From NCBI GenBank assembly GCA_016110215.1, contig JADWQD010000014.1, positions 682,001 through 746,000 of the forward strand: a stretch of 64,000 nt of DNA, in the 5' to 3' direction. Positions within the stretch are counted from its first letter, which is position 1. Each line of letters begins with the position of its first letter. Both the position numbers and the translations under genes were made by a program. The notes under the pieces were generated by a model. The model made no database searches. It saw nothing but the letters and a program-made list of their open reading frames with translations, and was not told where the DNA came from. The stretch is from Capronia americana (taxonomy: Eukaryota > Ascomycota > Eurotiomycetes > Chaetothyriales > Herpotrichiellaceae). Below are positions 32,359 through 43,200 of this stretch, piece after piece.

Positions 32359-34278
32359 ATGCCTCCACAAGCCGAGCACAACCTCGAGCACGGGGCGGAA
32401 GTCCTTAAACCCTCGGGCGCCTCAACTCAGCGCCCAGAGACAGATGCTGAACTTTCATCGCCGTCCAGCGCCAATGCCTCAGAAAAGTTCCCCGACCCGG
32501 AAAACGACATCCCCGTGCACTCACCAGTCGACAGTGAACTCCCGGGGGAGCAGACATCAAGGAAACCCGACTTAAATCGGACTCAGTCGCGAGCGTCGGA
32601 GTTTTCAAAGGCGAGGACTGCTGTCATCATCTTTTCACTGTGCATGGCGTTGTTCCTGGCTGCTTTGGACGTCACCATCATCACCACGGCTTTACCGACA
32701 ATTGCACAGCATTTTCACATCAATGCTTCGGATTATACCTGGGTGGGTAGCTCATATCTACTTGCCAATGCCGCGAGCGTGCCGCTGTGGGGCAAGCTGT
32801 CTGATATCTGGGGACGAAAGCCTATCATCATGCTCGCCAACGCCGTTTTCATGGCGGGCAGTCTCATCGCCGCACTCGCCAATTCAATCGGTCTGTTGAT
32901 CGGTGGCAGAGTCATCCAGGGTATTGGCGGAGGCGGTCTCGTCACGCTCGTCTACATCTGCATTGGGGACTTGTTCAGCATGCGAGACCGACCGAAGTAC
33001 TACGGCATCCTGGGCATGGTGTGGGCCATAGCGTCCGGCGTCGGACCCATCATCGGCGGTGCATTCACCGAGGAAGTCTCCTGGCGGTGGTGTTTCTACA
33101 TCAACTTGCCCCTGGACGGACTGTCTTTAGTTCTTCTCGCCTTCTTCCTCAAGTTGGAGACACCCAAGACACCCTTCCTTGCAGGGGTCAAGGCCATCGA
33201 TTGGATTGGGGTCGTCACCATCGTGGGCGGCGTGGTCATGTTCCTCTTTGGCATGACCTCCGGCGGAACGACACATCCCTGGGACAGTGCATTTACGCTC
33301 TGTCTGATTATCTTCGGCATCTTCACCATCGTCCTTTTCTTCCTCAATGAGTGGAAGTGGGCGAAATATCCGGTCATCCCTCTGCGTTTATTCAAGGACT
33401 TATCAAACCTAGCATCCCTCGGCGTCTGCTTCATCCATGGCTTCGTTTTTATCGCAGGAAGTTACTACCTTCCCTTCTACTTCCAAACTGTCCTTGGCGC
33501 CAGTCCTCTGCTCTCCGGCGTCTATCTCCTCACCATGGTCCTGACTCTCTCGTTCGTGTCGACGGCAACGGGCCTCTACATCAAGAAAACCGGCCGTTTC
33601 CGCGACCCTATCTGGCTCGGCCTCATCCTCATGACGCTCGGCTACGGCCTGTTCATCGACCTACCAAATCACCCGCAATGGTCGAAAATCATCATTTACC
33701 AGATCATCGCAGGCATTGGTGTCGGTCCAAATTTCCAGTCCCCGTTGATTGCCCTGCAGGCGCATATCAAGGGGCATGACATGGCCGTTGCAACCGCAAC
33801 GTTTGGGTTCGTGCGAAATCTGTCGACGTCGATATCCGTGGTCTTGGGAGGCGTTGTCTTTACCAACGAGCTGAAGAACAAATACTCGGATCTCGTGCCG
33901 GCGCTGGGTGACGAGCGCGCCCGCCTGCTTACCTCCGCCTCCTTCGGCGCGACCACGGGGATAATCCGCTCGCTGACTGGTCCCGCGCGCCGCGCCGTGG
34001 ACGTCGCATACACCAGCTCCTTGCAAAAGATGTGGATCTTTTACACCGCGTTCGCGGCCTTTGGGATCTTCATTTCGCTATTCATTAGCAAGATCGAGCT
34101 GAGCAGAGTGCACGAGAAGGCGAGAACAGGGATTGAAGAACAGGAACGTGTAAGGCAGGAGGTTCTGGCTGAGAGAGAAGCGAGACGGAGCCGCAAGGGG
34201 ACGTTGGAGAGGGATCCTGAGAAAGGGACGCCACCGGTGGGGAGTCCCGTGGCTGCGCCTGGCAGTCCCGTGCGGTGA
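32359..34278 (+). CDS. MFS multidrug transporter, DHA2 type (14 TM)
   Basis: 639 residues, single exon. A hydrophilic N-terminus of about 85 residues is followed by roughly 14 membrane helices. Signatures: LDVTIITTALPTI at the end of TM1 (DHA2 motif D1), GKLSDIWGRKP after TM2 (motif A), GRVIQGIGGGGL, and SGVGPIIGGAFTE in TM5 (antiporter motif C). The C-terminal cytosolic tail (about 85 residues) is charged, with KARTGIEEQERVRQEVLAER predicted helical. DHA2 members export toxins, drugs or secondary metabolites by proton antiport at the plasma membrane. No biosynthetic gene cluster surrounds it, so self-resistance to a neighbouring metabolite is not suggested. Confidence 0.93.
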   Translation: MPPQAEHNLEHGAEVLKPSGASTQRPETDAELSSPSSANASEKFPDPENDIPVHSPVDSELPGEQTSRKPDLNRTQSRASEFSKARTAVIIFSLCMALFLAALDVTIITTALPTIAQHFHINASDYTWVGSSYLLANAASVPLWGKLSDIWGRKPIIMLANAVFMAGSLIAALANSIGLLIGGRVIQGIGGGGLVTLVYICIGDLFSMRDRPKYYGILGMVWAIASGVGPIIGGAFTEEVSWRWCFYINLPLDGLSLVLLAFFLKLETPKTPFLAGVKAIDWIGVVTIVGGVVMFLFGMTSGGTTHPWDSAFTLCLIIFGIFTIVLFFLNEWKWAKYPVIPLRLFKDLSNLASLGVCFIHGFVFIAGSYYLPFYFQTVLGASPLLSGVYLLTMVLTLSFVSTATGLYIKKTGRFRDPIWLGLILMTLGYGLFIDLPNHPQWSKIIIYQIIAGIGVGPNFQSPLIALQAHIKGHDMAVATATFGFVRNLSTSISVVLGGVVFTNELKNKYSDLVPALGDERARLLTSASFGATTGIIRSLTGPARRAVDVAYTSSLQKMWIFYTAFAAFGIFISLFISKIELSRVHEKARTGIEEQERVRQEVLAEREARRSRKGTLERDPEKGTPPVGSPVAAPGSPVR

Positions 34279-35447
34279 AGGGGAACGGGGCGAGAGAGGC
34301 CGTGAAGCCCGAGGAATCGAGGTCGGGTTGATTTGTTTCTTGCATAGGGACCAGCGTTGCACATTTCAAGGAGGATATTGGAAATCATAGATAGACCTGC
34401 CTCTGCACGGCCGTGTCGGGCGCTACCTGATGATCACTCTGAGATGACTATGTCAGAATCTACTCAATTGTACAGCGAGATATACCGAAAATACAGGCGG
34501 GATAGGAAAATCCCAAAGGCTAGAGAAACGATCCGCAAGGCCGTAGTCTGCGGGAGCATACGCCATGGTAGAGACCATACACGCACTATGTAAGGTATCT
34601 TGTCTGTTCTGGCTTCTACAGCGAGGAGCGGGATCTACGCTGGCCAGGCCAGTCGTCTAACCGGGGTGGAAAACAAGCCGCGCGAGCGTCGCGAAGGGAG
34701 CGAGGGCTGCCAGCATGGAGGAGGATAAGAGCCGCTGAGTGCAACGAACGACTTTTTTCCACAGAGACATACCCCTGCAAATGCTCCGTTCTGTACTCTG
34801 TATCTCTATCTCTCGTTTTCCACATAGTGCGCCTTCTCTCTCTCTGCGCGACCCGCAGCTTGCCGTGTGCTATAGTGGGCATGAACCTGCGTGACACCCA
34901 ACGTAGACGCGTCTCGGAGCTAGAGTGGGCGTCTCGGCTCGCTCTGTGTATGTGCTGCTCTCGACACGTCATACTATAGCTGCGTGCCTGCATGGAGCGG
35001 CTCGTGAGACCAGCCGGGCGGCTTGCTGTCTATCCCCGAGCCGTGGTTCCCCTTTCGAAGAGGTTCGGAAATAAGGGGCCGGCATTTCCATACCACGCCA
35101 TGTCTTGTCAGGCCGTGTCTCGTCTGTCGGGGGTGCTTTAGACTGGCGAACCCCGTTCGATCCCTTGGGGGAAGTGGAAAGGAAACAGGCTGCTGCTGCT
35201 TGATTGGCTCTTGGGGCGGTAACGAAACGAGCCGGCCTGGAGCTGTGACTTGGTTGCTTCTCCGCTGCTGCTGGGTAGGGGGATGCTAGGCGACCTACGC
35301 GCTGCTGAGCTGAGGTGTCGAGCATGCCTCTTGCCAATGGTTTTAGGATCGCAGCATCTTCCGTAGACGCTCCATTGAATGTCGACGATAGAGCCTAGCA
35401 TCGACAATACTGAACTGAATGTGTACTGTTGTCACATCCCGACCTCC
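34279..35447. other. Convergent intergenic region
   Basis: 1.17 kb between the 3' ends of the MFS and YTH1 genes. No gene. It includes a run of TCTC and CTGCTG micro-repeats (34800-34850, 35190-35270). Confidence 0.4.
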
Positions 35448-36206
35448 TCACCTCCTGTCCCTGTCTCGCTTGTTCCTCCACCGGCCGCCCTTTCCACCTC
35501 GGCCACCCTTCCAACCAAACTCCTTCCTCTGATCGTCCTCTCTCTTGTCCAGATCTGCCGCTCTGTCCCTTCTTCTCGCGTCTTCGTCCTTGTCCTTGTC
35601 TCCTGCCGCTCCTCCTCCTGCTGCTGTTGCACCACTCTTGAGGTGAACCCCATGCTTGCATTCCTTCCCATCGGGACAAAACCCCGCGAGGTAGAATTCG
35701 CAGAGTTTCCTCCTCACGTGGCGATTGGGGCACCGGGGTCCCTTCTCGCAAAACCCCTTGTTGTAGTCTTCGCACATGGGCAGCTTCGAGCCCTCCTTGA
35801 CGTGCACGTAGAGACACTCGTCCCCGTTCTGACAGTACCCGTTCTGGTTGAAGAACTGGCACTCGCTCATCTTCCGCAGGTTGTACTCGTGGAGGTAGTC
35901 GCAGGCGTCGGCCTTTTTGCACAACCCCTTGAGCCAGTGCTTGCACACGTAGTTGTCATTTTGGTGGTGGCGGCCAAAGTGGTGATGTTGGGAAGGTTGC
36001 TGGGCGGGCGTGGGGTGGCGGTCGGGACAGCGCCGGCCTCGCGGGCAGTGGCCTGTTGAGGCAAAGTCCGGGCAGACGGGGACGGTCGAGGCGAGAGCCG
36101 CGAGGTTGTTCGCGCGGAGGAAGGGCGTGAAGCTGAATGCGTAGGTTGTGGGTGGTGGTGGGTTGTTCGAGGGGAGCGCGGCGGGGGAGGAGGCTATCGA
36201 AGCCAT
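35448..36206 (-). CDS. yth1: mRNA 3'-end-processing protein YTH1 (CPSF30), five CCCH fingers
   Basis: 252 residues, single exon. Five CCCH zinc fingers in order: C45-H64 (CPDFASTGHCPRGRRCPDRH), C88-H106 (CKHWLKGLCKKADACDYLH), C116-H135 (CQFFNQNGYCQNGDECLYVH), C145-H163 and C169-H185. This is the CPSF30/Yth1 arrangement, the subunit of cleavage and polyadenylation factor that contacts the AAUAAA region and Fip1. The N-terminal 40 residues are low complexity; the C-terminal tail after the fifth finger is Gly-rich and then highly charged (KDKDEDARRRDRAADLDK), ending basic. No zinc knuckle follows, as in yeast Yth1. It is divergent from the S-formylglutathione hydrolase gene. Confidence 0.93.
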   Translation of the reverse strand: MASIASSPAALPSNNPPPPTTYAFSFTPFLRANNLAALASTVPVCPDFASTGHCPRGRRCPDRHPTPAQQPSQHHHFGRHHQNDNYVCKHWLKGLCKKADACDYLHEYNLRKMSECQFFNQNGYCQNGDECLYVHVKEGSKLPMCEDYNKGFCEKGPRCPNRHVRRKLCEFYLAGFCPDGKECKHGVHLKSGATAAGGGAAGDKDKDEDARRRDRAADLDKREDDQRKEFGWKGGRGGKGGRWRNKRDRDRR

Positions 36207-36942
36207 TCTTGAGGTCGATGTGTTTTATGGGTAAGAGACGAGAGTGTTTCAGTCATGCGAGGCCGAGGTTTGTGCGAGATGGTATGCTCAGAGAGAATGG
36301 AAATAATACTTAACCAAGAAACAGATCAGGTAGGCGATGGTATCTTCTGGCAGCCTCGTGGTAGCGCCGAGGTTATGCCGTGGCCAGAATAGGGTTAGCG
36401 TGGCCTTGCTGTATCTGCTCCTGTTGCTCCCACAGGGTGTCCCTTTCCTGCTTTCATTACTCCTGCAGTCGACCATCCAGCTCAGAGTGCTTTCGAGTCA
36501 AACTTTCTGCATGGCTGCTATTTCTTCTCAATGAATGGCAAGAGGATGATGGCCAGACAAGGAGTACTCTTCTCAGCACACAGCTTTCAATAATCGGCTC
36601 AAGAAGGCAATTGTGGTCGAGACGGAAAACATATCCTAATTTGACACTGAGACGCTGGAATTGGTTGGAATGGCCCCTCTCCTCGATCCTGGGCCATGTC
36701 CTCTTCCGGTGAGATATCCAGCTCCCGAAATGTCCCTTGAATGATTGACGGAGAAAGCTCGTCGCTCATCCGCGTCTGCGGGGCTGGTTTGACTTACTCC
36801 AATGCCTCTTCCTCTCCCCCTCCTGCTCCACGTCATTTTCTTAGGGCAAAGCAACATATCCCGAGAAACATTTCCCAAAGTCTCTACTTTCCTCTCTTGC
36901 TTCCACACCCAAACAACCTTCTCTTGCACCTCAGTTTGCAAT
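36207..36942. promoter_or_regulatory. Divergent promoter, YTH1 / S-formylglutathione hydrolase
   Basis: 736 bp. The hydrolase side (36800-36940) is pyrimidine-rich with CTCTTCC and CCCCCTCCT runs, a typical fungal leader. No separate gene. Confidence 0.5.
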
Positions 36943-37908
36943 ATGTCCGTGAACACTCAAGCCACTATTGCCAGCTTTGGCGGGAAGCTGCTCAAACTCG
37001 CCCACGACTCCTCCACTCTCGGCTGCGAGAGCAAATTCAACCTCTTCCTTCCTCCGCAGTCCCAGAACAGCAAAGTCCCGCTGCTGATCTACCTCTCCGG
37101 CCTCACATGTACTGCCGATAACTGCTCAGAAAAGGGGTTTTTCCAACACGGCGCAAGCAAGAGGGGCATCGCAATCTTGTACCCAGACACCAGCCCAAGT
37201 GAGTGAGTGAGGATTGATACATTGGACTCTGGGCTGACATGTTGTAGGGGGCATTGGCATTCAAGGCGAGGATGACTCCTACGATTTCGGAACCGGTGCT
37301 GGATTCTACGTCGACGCAACTGCTGAACCATGGTCAAAGAACTACAAGATGTACTCGTACATAACTGAGGAACTGCCCAAGACCGTCTTCGATGCCTTCA
37401 AAGATCAAATCGACCCAACCAAGGTCAGCATCACTGGCCACAGTATGGGCGGCCATGGCGCCCTGTCACTATTCCTGAAGAACCCTGGGAAATACAAGAG
37501 TGTCAGCGCGTTTGCGCCCATCTCCAATCCTTTGAAGGCTCCTTGGGGTGAGAAGGCGTTTAAGGGCTATTTTGGCGAACAGGACTGGCAAAAAAAGGGC
37601 GCAGAGCACGACTCGACAGAATTGCTCAAGAAATGGAAAGGTGGTGACCTGGATATTCTGATCGACGTGGTTGGTTGACCCGTCTTCCTTGCGGATATAT
37701 GCAATACTGACCATCTCAGGGCACGGGTGACAACTTCTACAAACAAGGCCAGCTGCTTCCCGAGAACTTCGTCGCAGCTGCAAAGGAAATCGGCCAGGAA
37801 AAGGGAGTCAATGTTCGATTCCAGCCTGACTACGACCACAGCTACTACACAATGGCTACCTTTGCGGATGATCACGTTGACCATGCCGCGAAGTACTTGT
37901 TTGCATAG
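36943..37908 (+). CDS. S-formylglutathione hydrolase (esterase D)
   Basis: Exons 36943-37198, 37248-37669 and 37720-37908 give 288 residues. The enzyme hydrolyses S-formylglutathione to glutathione and formate, the second step of glutathione-dependent formaldehyde detoxification, in the cytosol. Seen: FLPPQSQNSKVPLLIYLSGL with TCTADNCSEKGFFQ (oxyanion region), GIGIQGEDDSYDFGTGAGFY, the nucleophile elbow SITGHSMGGHGALS, the catalytic Asp region IDVGTGDNFY and the His in PDYDHSYYTMATF. Length and all catalytic blocks match the family. Intron 1 has GTGAGT; intron 2 has a weaker GTTGGT donor, needed to join LIDV to GTGD. Without splicing, intron 2 adds VG then a stop. Confidence 0.93.
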
Positions 37909-38209
37909 TACGTGTATTGAAGTCACTTACAATAGAGGCTGACAAGGATAGAAGCGGGAACAAAAAAGTCCAGAAGCTCTGAATCAAGCAGTCCATTCAC
38001 CACGAATCCATTCATGCTTTTCAATACCTCCCGTGCTGTGAATGTTTTGCTTGTTCATGCTGTCTTTGTCTTTCTTAATGATATCTTTTATCCCCTGCGT
38101 CCATGGCCTCTTGCTCGATCCCACGTTATCGACCGCAGTTGCACTCCAAGAACCAATTCTCTCCATCAATCCCAAGCCCCGGCCATCCACCTGGTCATAC
38201 TCACCCACC

Positions 38210-38512
38210 ATGTCCCTGAACTACGGATACCTCTTCTCAACTGAAGAGGTCGCCAAAGACTTCAGAAGGTACGACACCTTCGCGCGAGACAAGAAGGCCT
38301 TCGAATCCATCCCCAACGTCAATATTTCGAGGTCGATGGACAATGATTTGGCAGATGTTGATGTTCCTGAGGTACTCTCTTCTCTATCCCATCCCATGTG
38401 ACAACATCTCTGATTCCACCAGATACTCCTCGGCTACATCAGCGAGCACCTCAGCAAAGCCATGGAACAACTAGATGAAGCCAGATACAATAAGGGAGGA
38501 CGGCGAGCCTGA
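38210..38512 (+). CDS. Small hypothetical protein, two exons
   Basis: Exons 38210-38371 and 38423-38512 give 83 residues. The start is in good context (CCACCATGTCC); an upstream in-frame ATG at 38042 would add a hydrophobic lead resembling a signal peptide, but its context is poorer. The 51-bp intron has GTACTC and CACCAG borders and joins VDVPE to ILLGYISEHL, making an amphipathic helical end (LSKAMEQLDEARYNKGGRRA). The first half (STEEVAKDFRRYDTFARDKK) is also helical and charged. I recognise no family; the gene-like composition and neat splice are the evidence. It follows the formylglutathione hydrolase by 300 bp on the same strand. Confidence 0.6.
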
Positions 38513-39219
38513 ATGTCAGACGACTGCCATGAGCAATCAAAGCTATTGAGCAGAGCCTTGGAAACACTCCAGTTGGATTGGTGTATTTGTCGACAATGAC
38601 GGCGATTGCCTTGAACAATGACATTCTGGATTCCACCACAACACACTTTCCATCCTCCTGTTTGCTCAATTGCCGCACATCCCAGTTCTTTTATTTGTGT
38701 GGTCGGAAACCGGCAAATTACTACATGAGAGGTGTGCTCCGGCAATAACCTTAGCAAACATTATGAACACTCTTTGCCAAACACCCGCCCCAGCATATAA
38801 CAAGCATCATGGACTTCTTTTCCCAATATCCGCCCAAAAAAATAACAATGTCTATATCACGCCCACGAATGTGAGACTGACAAGAAGGACATGGAGGCAG
38901 GCGTCATTATACTTCACCATCTACGCCTGGCAGTCTTCATGGCAAGGTGCCCGATCGCGGACTCACTGCCTTGTCGCTTTCAAGCCCTTCACAGCCGCTG
39001 CTTCTAGCAACAGGTTGTATGGCTTCAACCCTTGGCGACAGTCACCGGCGCACATATCTATAAAAAGACCAATCTACCACCGCGGATGTATCTCAGTGAT
39101 ACCCACAGTCATCGACACCGGTTTTCTTAGACACGGAAACCCAGTGCCGACGACACCATCACTTCTCAACCTTCTTCTTCTTCTTTTTCTTCTTTTTTTG
39201 TTTCTTCTTTTTTTTCTCC
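38513..39219. other. Intergenic, ends in long pyrimidine tract
   Basis: 0.7 kb. A long plus-strand frame (38670-39251) has no protein character. The 3' 60 bp (39160-39218) is almost pure C/T with runs of T, probably a promoter or leader of the small gene at 39220. Confidence 0.4.
39160..39218 (+). repeat. Pyrimidine (CTT) tract
   Basis: Almost uninterrupted C/T with CTT repeats and T runs of 5-8, directly upstream of an ATG at 39220. Confidence 0.85.
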
Positions 39220-39462
39220 ATGCCTCTCGACAACAAGGGCGAAGCCTTTGAATATATCTCCATCACCACCCTGCACGCGACCTCGGAAGCCATCGTGAAG
39301 CCGCTGAGCAGACCGTATGGCTTCAACCGCCGCCTGGTCTATCCGATGCCACATCCATATGGCGCCATCGGGGAGGCACGCCGGGCAGATCGACTACCCA
39401 TCAATGTCGGCCCGAGGCCAGGCGCGCCGTTGAAGCAGAAAAACAAGAACCCGATGTTCTAG
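39220..39462 (+). CDS. Small hypothetical protein
   Basis: 80 residues, single exon, starting at CTCCATGCC right after a long pyrimidine tract. The sequence is balanced rather than low complexity: MPLDNKGEAFEYISITTLHA, then SRPYGFNRRLVYPMPHPYGA with aromatic/Pro character, and a basic end (KQKNKNPMF). No family is recognised and no signal peptide or membrane segment is seen. Support is the promoter-like tract, the good start context and gene-like composition. It may be spurious. Confidence 0.4.
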   Translation: MPLDNKGEAFEYISITTLHATSEAIVKPLSRPYGFNRRLVYPMPHPYGAIGEARRADRLPINVGPRPGAPLKQKNKNPMF

Positions 39463-40651
39463 GGCGCCGGCTCCGGTATAACGGGCACGATCAAGCAACC
39501 GAGTTCAACGCGCGAGAGAGAGAGACACACAGAGAGAGAGAGAGGTTTGCGGAAAGCAGTCTACATCGTGATGTAGTATTACTCTTCCACCGCGATGGCG
39601 CGGGAGAGGCTCAGGGCAATCAAGACGGATTGACCCCTACCACGGACCGAAGACTCCAACGCAGTACGTCCCCTCACCCATAACGATGATGCCAATGCAG
39701 CTCAACCCACTGACTGGCCTTGATAGCAGGAGGAGAAGAACAACAACAGCAAGGAGGACGGCAAGGAGAGAATGAACCGGCATGGTTACCCCCGTTGTAG
39801 GAACTCTCCGGCCCTTGCGAACCTAGCAATGAGGGTTATTGTCGTCGTCGCTGCCGCCACCATACCAACAACGTTGAATACATACAACGTCCCACAGATC
39901 CCCGCGAAGCTTAGCGTCGGCTGGACAGCAATGAAGCCCACTTCAGTACAACGCAGTACACTACACTACAGCACCAAGGGACGGGCACTAGCCGAGTTCG
40001 CCAAGGTAGGTACAACGTATGCAGACATGTTCAACACCCGGGCCTCCTCCTCCTCCTCCGCCACCTCCTCCATCACCTCCTCCTCGTTCTCGTAGTTCTT
40101 GAGGCCAGGCGCTGTCCGATCAGCCAAGCTCGACGTCGAACGCACAAGCCGATCGATCGCGGCGTCTGGGTAAGCCCACGGAGGAGATTGTGACAGTACA
40201 GAGAGGGTTGGACGATGCGCTGAGAAGAGCGTGGACGCCAGATCGACTGACCGCAGACAATGGCCAACGATGAGGAGCCTCGCACAGGGGACGCAGGAGG
40301 AAGTGGAAGAGGACGAGAAAAGGGAAGAGAAGGAAACTGCGACGCCCGCTCGAATGGAAAGAAGGAGAGTGAAAGGGAGAAAGCGTGTGTGTTAATGTAC
40401 AGGAGCGGTGATCGACTCTCGACTCTCGCGATATACAGGCTTCCACCAACCCTACCACTACCACCCACGGCATTGCCTCGACTACCATGTATAGTATAGT
40501 ATAGTAACAATGATGAAATTCTGTGATCCTACCTTGTAGCAAAATCTTGCGGCCACAACCTAAAGGGGAGCGGGCCTGTCGTGTCTAACGCATACCACGC
40601 CCGAAAGTGAAAGACTGGTATCCTCACATTTCATTCCATTCCGTTCGCAGC
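39463..40651. other. Intergenic with simple repeats
   Basis: 1.19 kb between the small gene and the 3' end of the LCCL gene. Simple repeats: GA/CA tract at 39514-39545, CTCCTCC runs at 40043-40083, TATAG iterations at 40489-40506. Open frames here are composed of these repeats. Confidence 0.4.
39514..39545 (+). repeat. (GA)n microsatellite with CA interruption
   Basis: GAGAGAGAGAGA, then CACACA, then AGAGAGAGAGAGAGAG. Confidence 0.9.
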
Positions 40652-42762
40652 TTAATCCGCTCCCGGGATCCAAGACCCGTTGCTCAGCCACTGTGCCGGA
40701 GCTGTAAAGTCCGCGTACCACTCCCCTCGTAGCTGCAGGCGGGCGACATATCCAAACCTGAAGAACTCGGGCTCATGCTCCACTGATCTCGTCCAGTTGA
40801 ACGACATGTCTCCTTCTGGTTTGAAGGCCAAAAAGCGCTGGACGTCGTTGACGAGGACGCTGATGCCGTCGAACGACGCAGCGATGTCTTCGAAAGTGAA
40901 TGCGATGGTATTGCCGGAGACGGTCGGTGGCTGGACCTGCGGCAGGAGACTGCCCAGTTCGCCATCCTGAAGCAGTTGGCCGGGTGTTTGGAGAATGCTG
41001 TCAAACCCCCACCGTGCAATGCCGTTGATGAACAGCCCCACGAGAATACCCTGGTACAGCAAGCTCGGGCGGGTCTGGAGCGATGTGCCTGGGAGGAGAA
41101 TCAAAGCGAGGATGTAGTGATGTATGCGGAGGTTGTTGCCCGGGATGAGGACGAGGGCAACGAGTAACGCGGCGACAAGGGCGTAGAAAAGTAGATAGCG
41201 GGGCATGCGGCCTTCAATCCTGAAGCACCAAGCTTGTCCGATTGCGATGACGAGCAGAATGCCGACGATCGAGACGAGGGCAACGACGGCCCCCGGTTGT
41301 TGTTGGAGGTCATGCGGAGTCAGTCGAGAGATGGGTATACGGTCAAAGGTGACGTTGTTGAGGGCCCCGACCCAGCACCCGCCGAGCCATAGGACGGTCC
41401 TTTCGACAGGAGCCTTGAGGTCGTGCAGTGTTTTGTGAATGCAGTACTTGTACATGATGTGAGCGACAAATGCAGCAGGGAGGAAACGCCTAAATGCGAG
41501 GGAGATCAGGTCGGAATAGTCGGAATAATACGGAGGATCTGATATCAATGCCACGTGGAAGAAGACTCCGACAAAGATGGACCAGAAAAATGTCGTCGCT
41601 GACGTGACGAAAATGGCGAGCAGGCACGTGAAGACGATGGAGAAGCACAGATATGTCCAACGGGAATCTGCGTACGACACGATGTCCGGTCCTGAGGGCC
41701 CAAAGGTGAAAGAGAGAGGAAAGTTGGAGGGAAATCCAATGCTGGAAATGCCGTGAGCGCTGATACTTGGGTAGTCGGATTGTTGTCCTATCCGTGCCAA
41801 CACGCCAGTGCCACCTCGAGAGTCGGTCACCACCCCAGCATGGATGGCCGCGGCGCAGATGAAGGAATCTCCGCGATAGACTGCAGAGGCCGGGACTCCG
41901 GGGTCCTTTGGCCCTCCGATGACAAAACTCCGGTAGTTGACTTCCTGGGGCCCAACGTAGTGAGGCTCAAGGATCTTGACGTCGGCACAGCCAGCGGGAC
42001 AGGTGAATGTGAAGTTGCTATGGTCGAAGGGACGGCAGTCGCGTCCATCCAAGCCGCAGTTGGTGCTATTAGACCTGCCAGGCAGTTAGCAATGGTTTAC
42101 CACACTCACTCTTGCGGACATCCATACCAGAGCTGAGATGTGCAACTTAGTCGAGCTGGTGTCTCGGCGTCCGAATCATTGCTGCCTCCCACCGACCTTG
42201 GAAGAGCCGAAACGAACATCCCGGCCCAAAGGGCATACAACAGCAGCAGGAGGGAGAGCTTGAGCCACCGACTTGGACAACACTTGTCCAGTAGCCGGTC
42301 GCAGGCCGCTTGAAGCCATTCCGAGGATTGAATGCGATAGATTCGAGGAGGGTCCGGTCCGTTCAACCAGCGCAAGATAGCTTGGAAGGTGGGCTGCGAC
42401 GATAGCAGGCCGTTTCGATCTCGTCGTGAGATGCGACTGTCCGTGAGGAAAGGCTGATCTGGCCGACCTCGGGCAATCAGATGAGCCCCTTCTTCTTCAT
42501 CGTATTGTCCAGCCCCGGCAGGTTCCAGGAGAGTCTCGTAGCTTGATGTGGCCACGGATGTGTCTGCAACCATGAGTTCCAAGGGATAGTCTTCATGGTC
42601 AGAAGCGCCAGTGAGTGATTGGGAGTCGGACTGTGGTGAACTGGTCCATGGCGACGAATTAGCAGCCCCATCACGCATTATCTTCGCCAAGCAGTTGGTG
42701 CGCTGTAGCCGTGCATCTGGGCGAAAGGTTGAGGCCGGCCGAGGGCAGGAGGTCGGGCTCAC
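40652..42762 (-). CDS. LCCL-domain multi-pass membrane protein
   Basis: Exons 42110-42762 and 40652-42074 give 691 residues. The N-terminal 165 residues are hydrophilic and probably cytosolic. TM1 (LSLLLLLYALWAGMFVSALP) leads to a lumenal or external LCCL domain with CTSQLWYGCPQE, CGLDGRDCRPF, FTCPAGCADVKIL, YRGDSFICAAAIHAGVV and DSRGGTGVLARIGQ, containing the family's cysteines and the AAIHAG core. About eight further membrane helices follow, then a C-terminal hydrophilic part with AFTFEDIAASFDGISVLVND. Fungal LCCL proteins of this plan are widespread and uncharacterised. The intron is only 35 bp (GTGAGT..GGCAG) with an internal CTAAC; a second acceptor 9 bp on (AATAG) also keeps frame. N-glycosylation sequons (NST, NFT) surround the junction. 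Confidence 0.88.
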
Positions 42763-43200
42763 GATGGAAAATATTCTGGGATAGCGTCGTCCGATACTCA
42801 GCTAATGGCACAGAGGACAAAAAGACCACTCAGAAATAGGAGGCGCAATGTAATTCAAAGGTTCGGGCCACTCGGGCTTAACGCCTAGGCGAATTGATAA
42901 GTGGGCAAGGGGGATAAGGGGATGAGGGGATGAGGACCCGGGGATACGCGCGAAACAGGGTTTGACCTCTAGAGCTTAACGGCTGACGGTGAAGGATTAA
43001 ATCAATCATTCATCACAACTGTTGGGTGCTTCTGTATCTTGTCTGCCCGAGATTCCAATTTTAACTGCCCTCTAAATCTATGCAGAAATACCCATATCGA
43101 CGGAACCTCGTCTAATTGTCTCGCTTTTCCAGACTATAGCGTACTGTGAACTTTTCGCAACCTCCACTGTACCAGAAGAACTTCACAGGGTACTCTTCGT
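42763..43200. promoter_or_regulatory. LCCL gene promoter / MFS 3' flank
   Basis: 438 bp between tandem minus-strand genes. A purine run GGGGGATAAGGGGATGAGGGG lies near 42910. No gene. Confidence 0.4.

Noticed and set aside
38670..39251. 193-codon frame ending in poly-Leu/Phe
   Set aside because: The hydrophobic end is just translation of the CTT/T-rich tract before the small gene at 39220.
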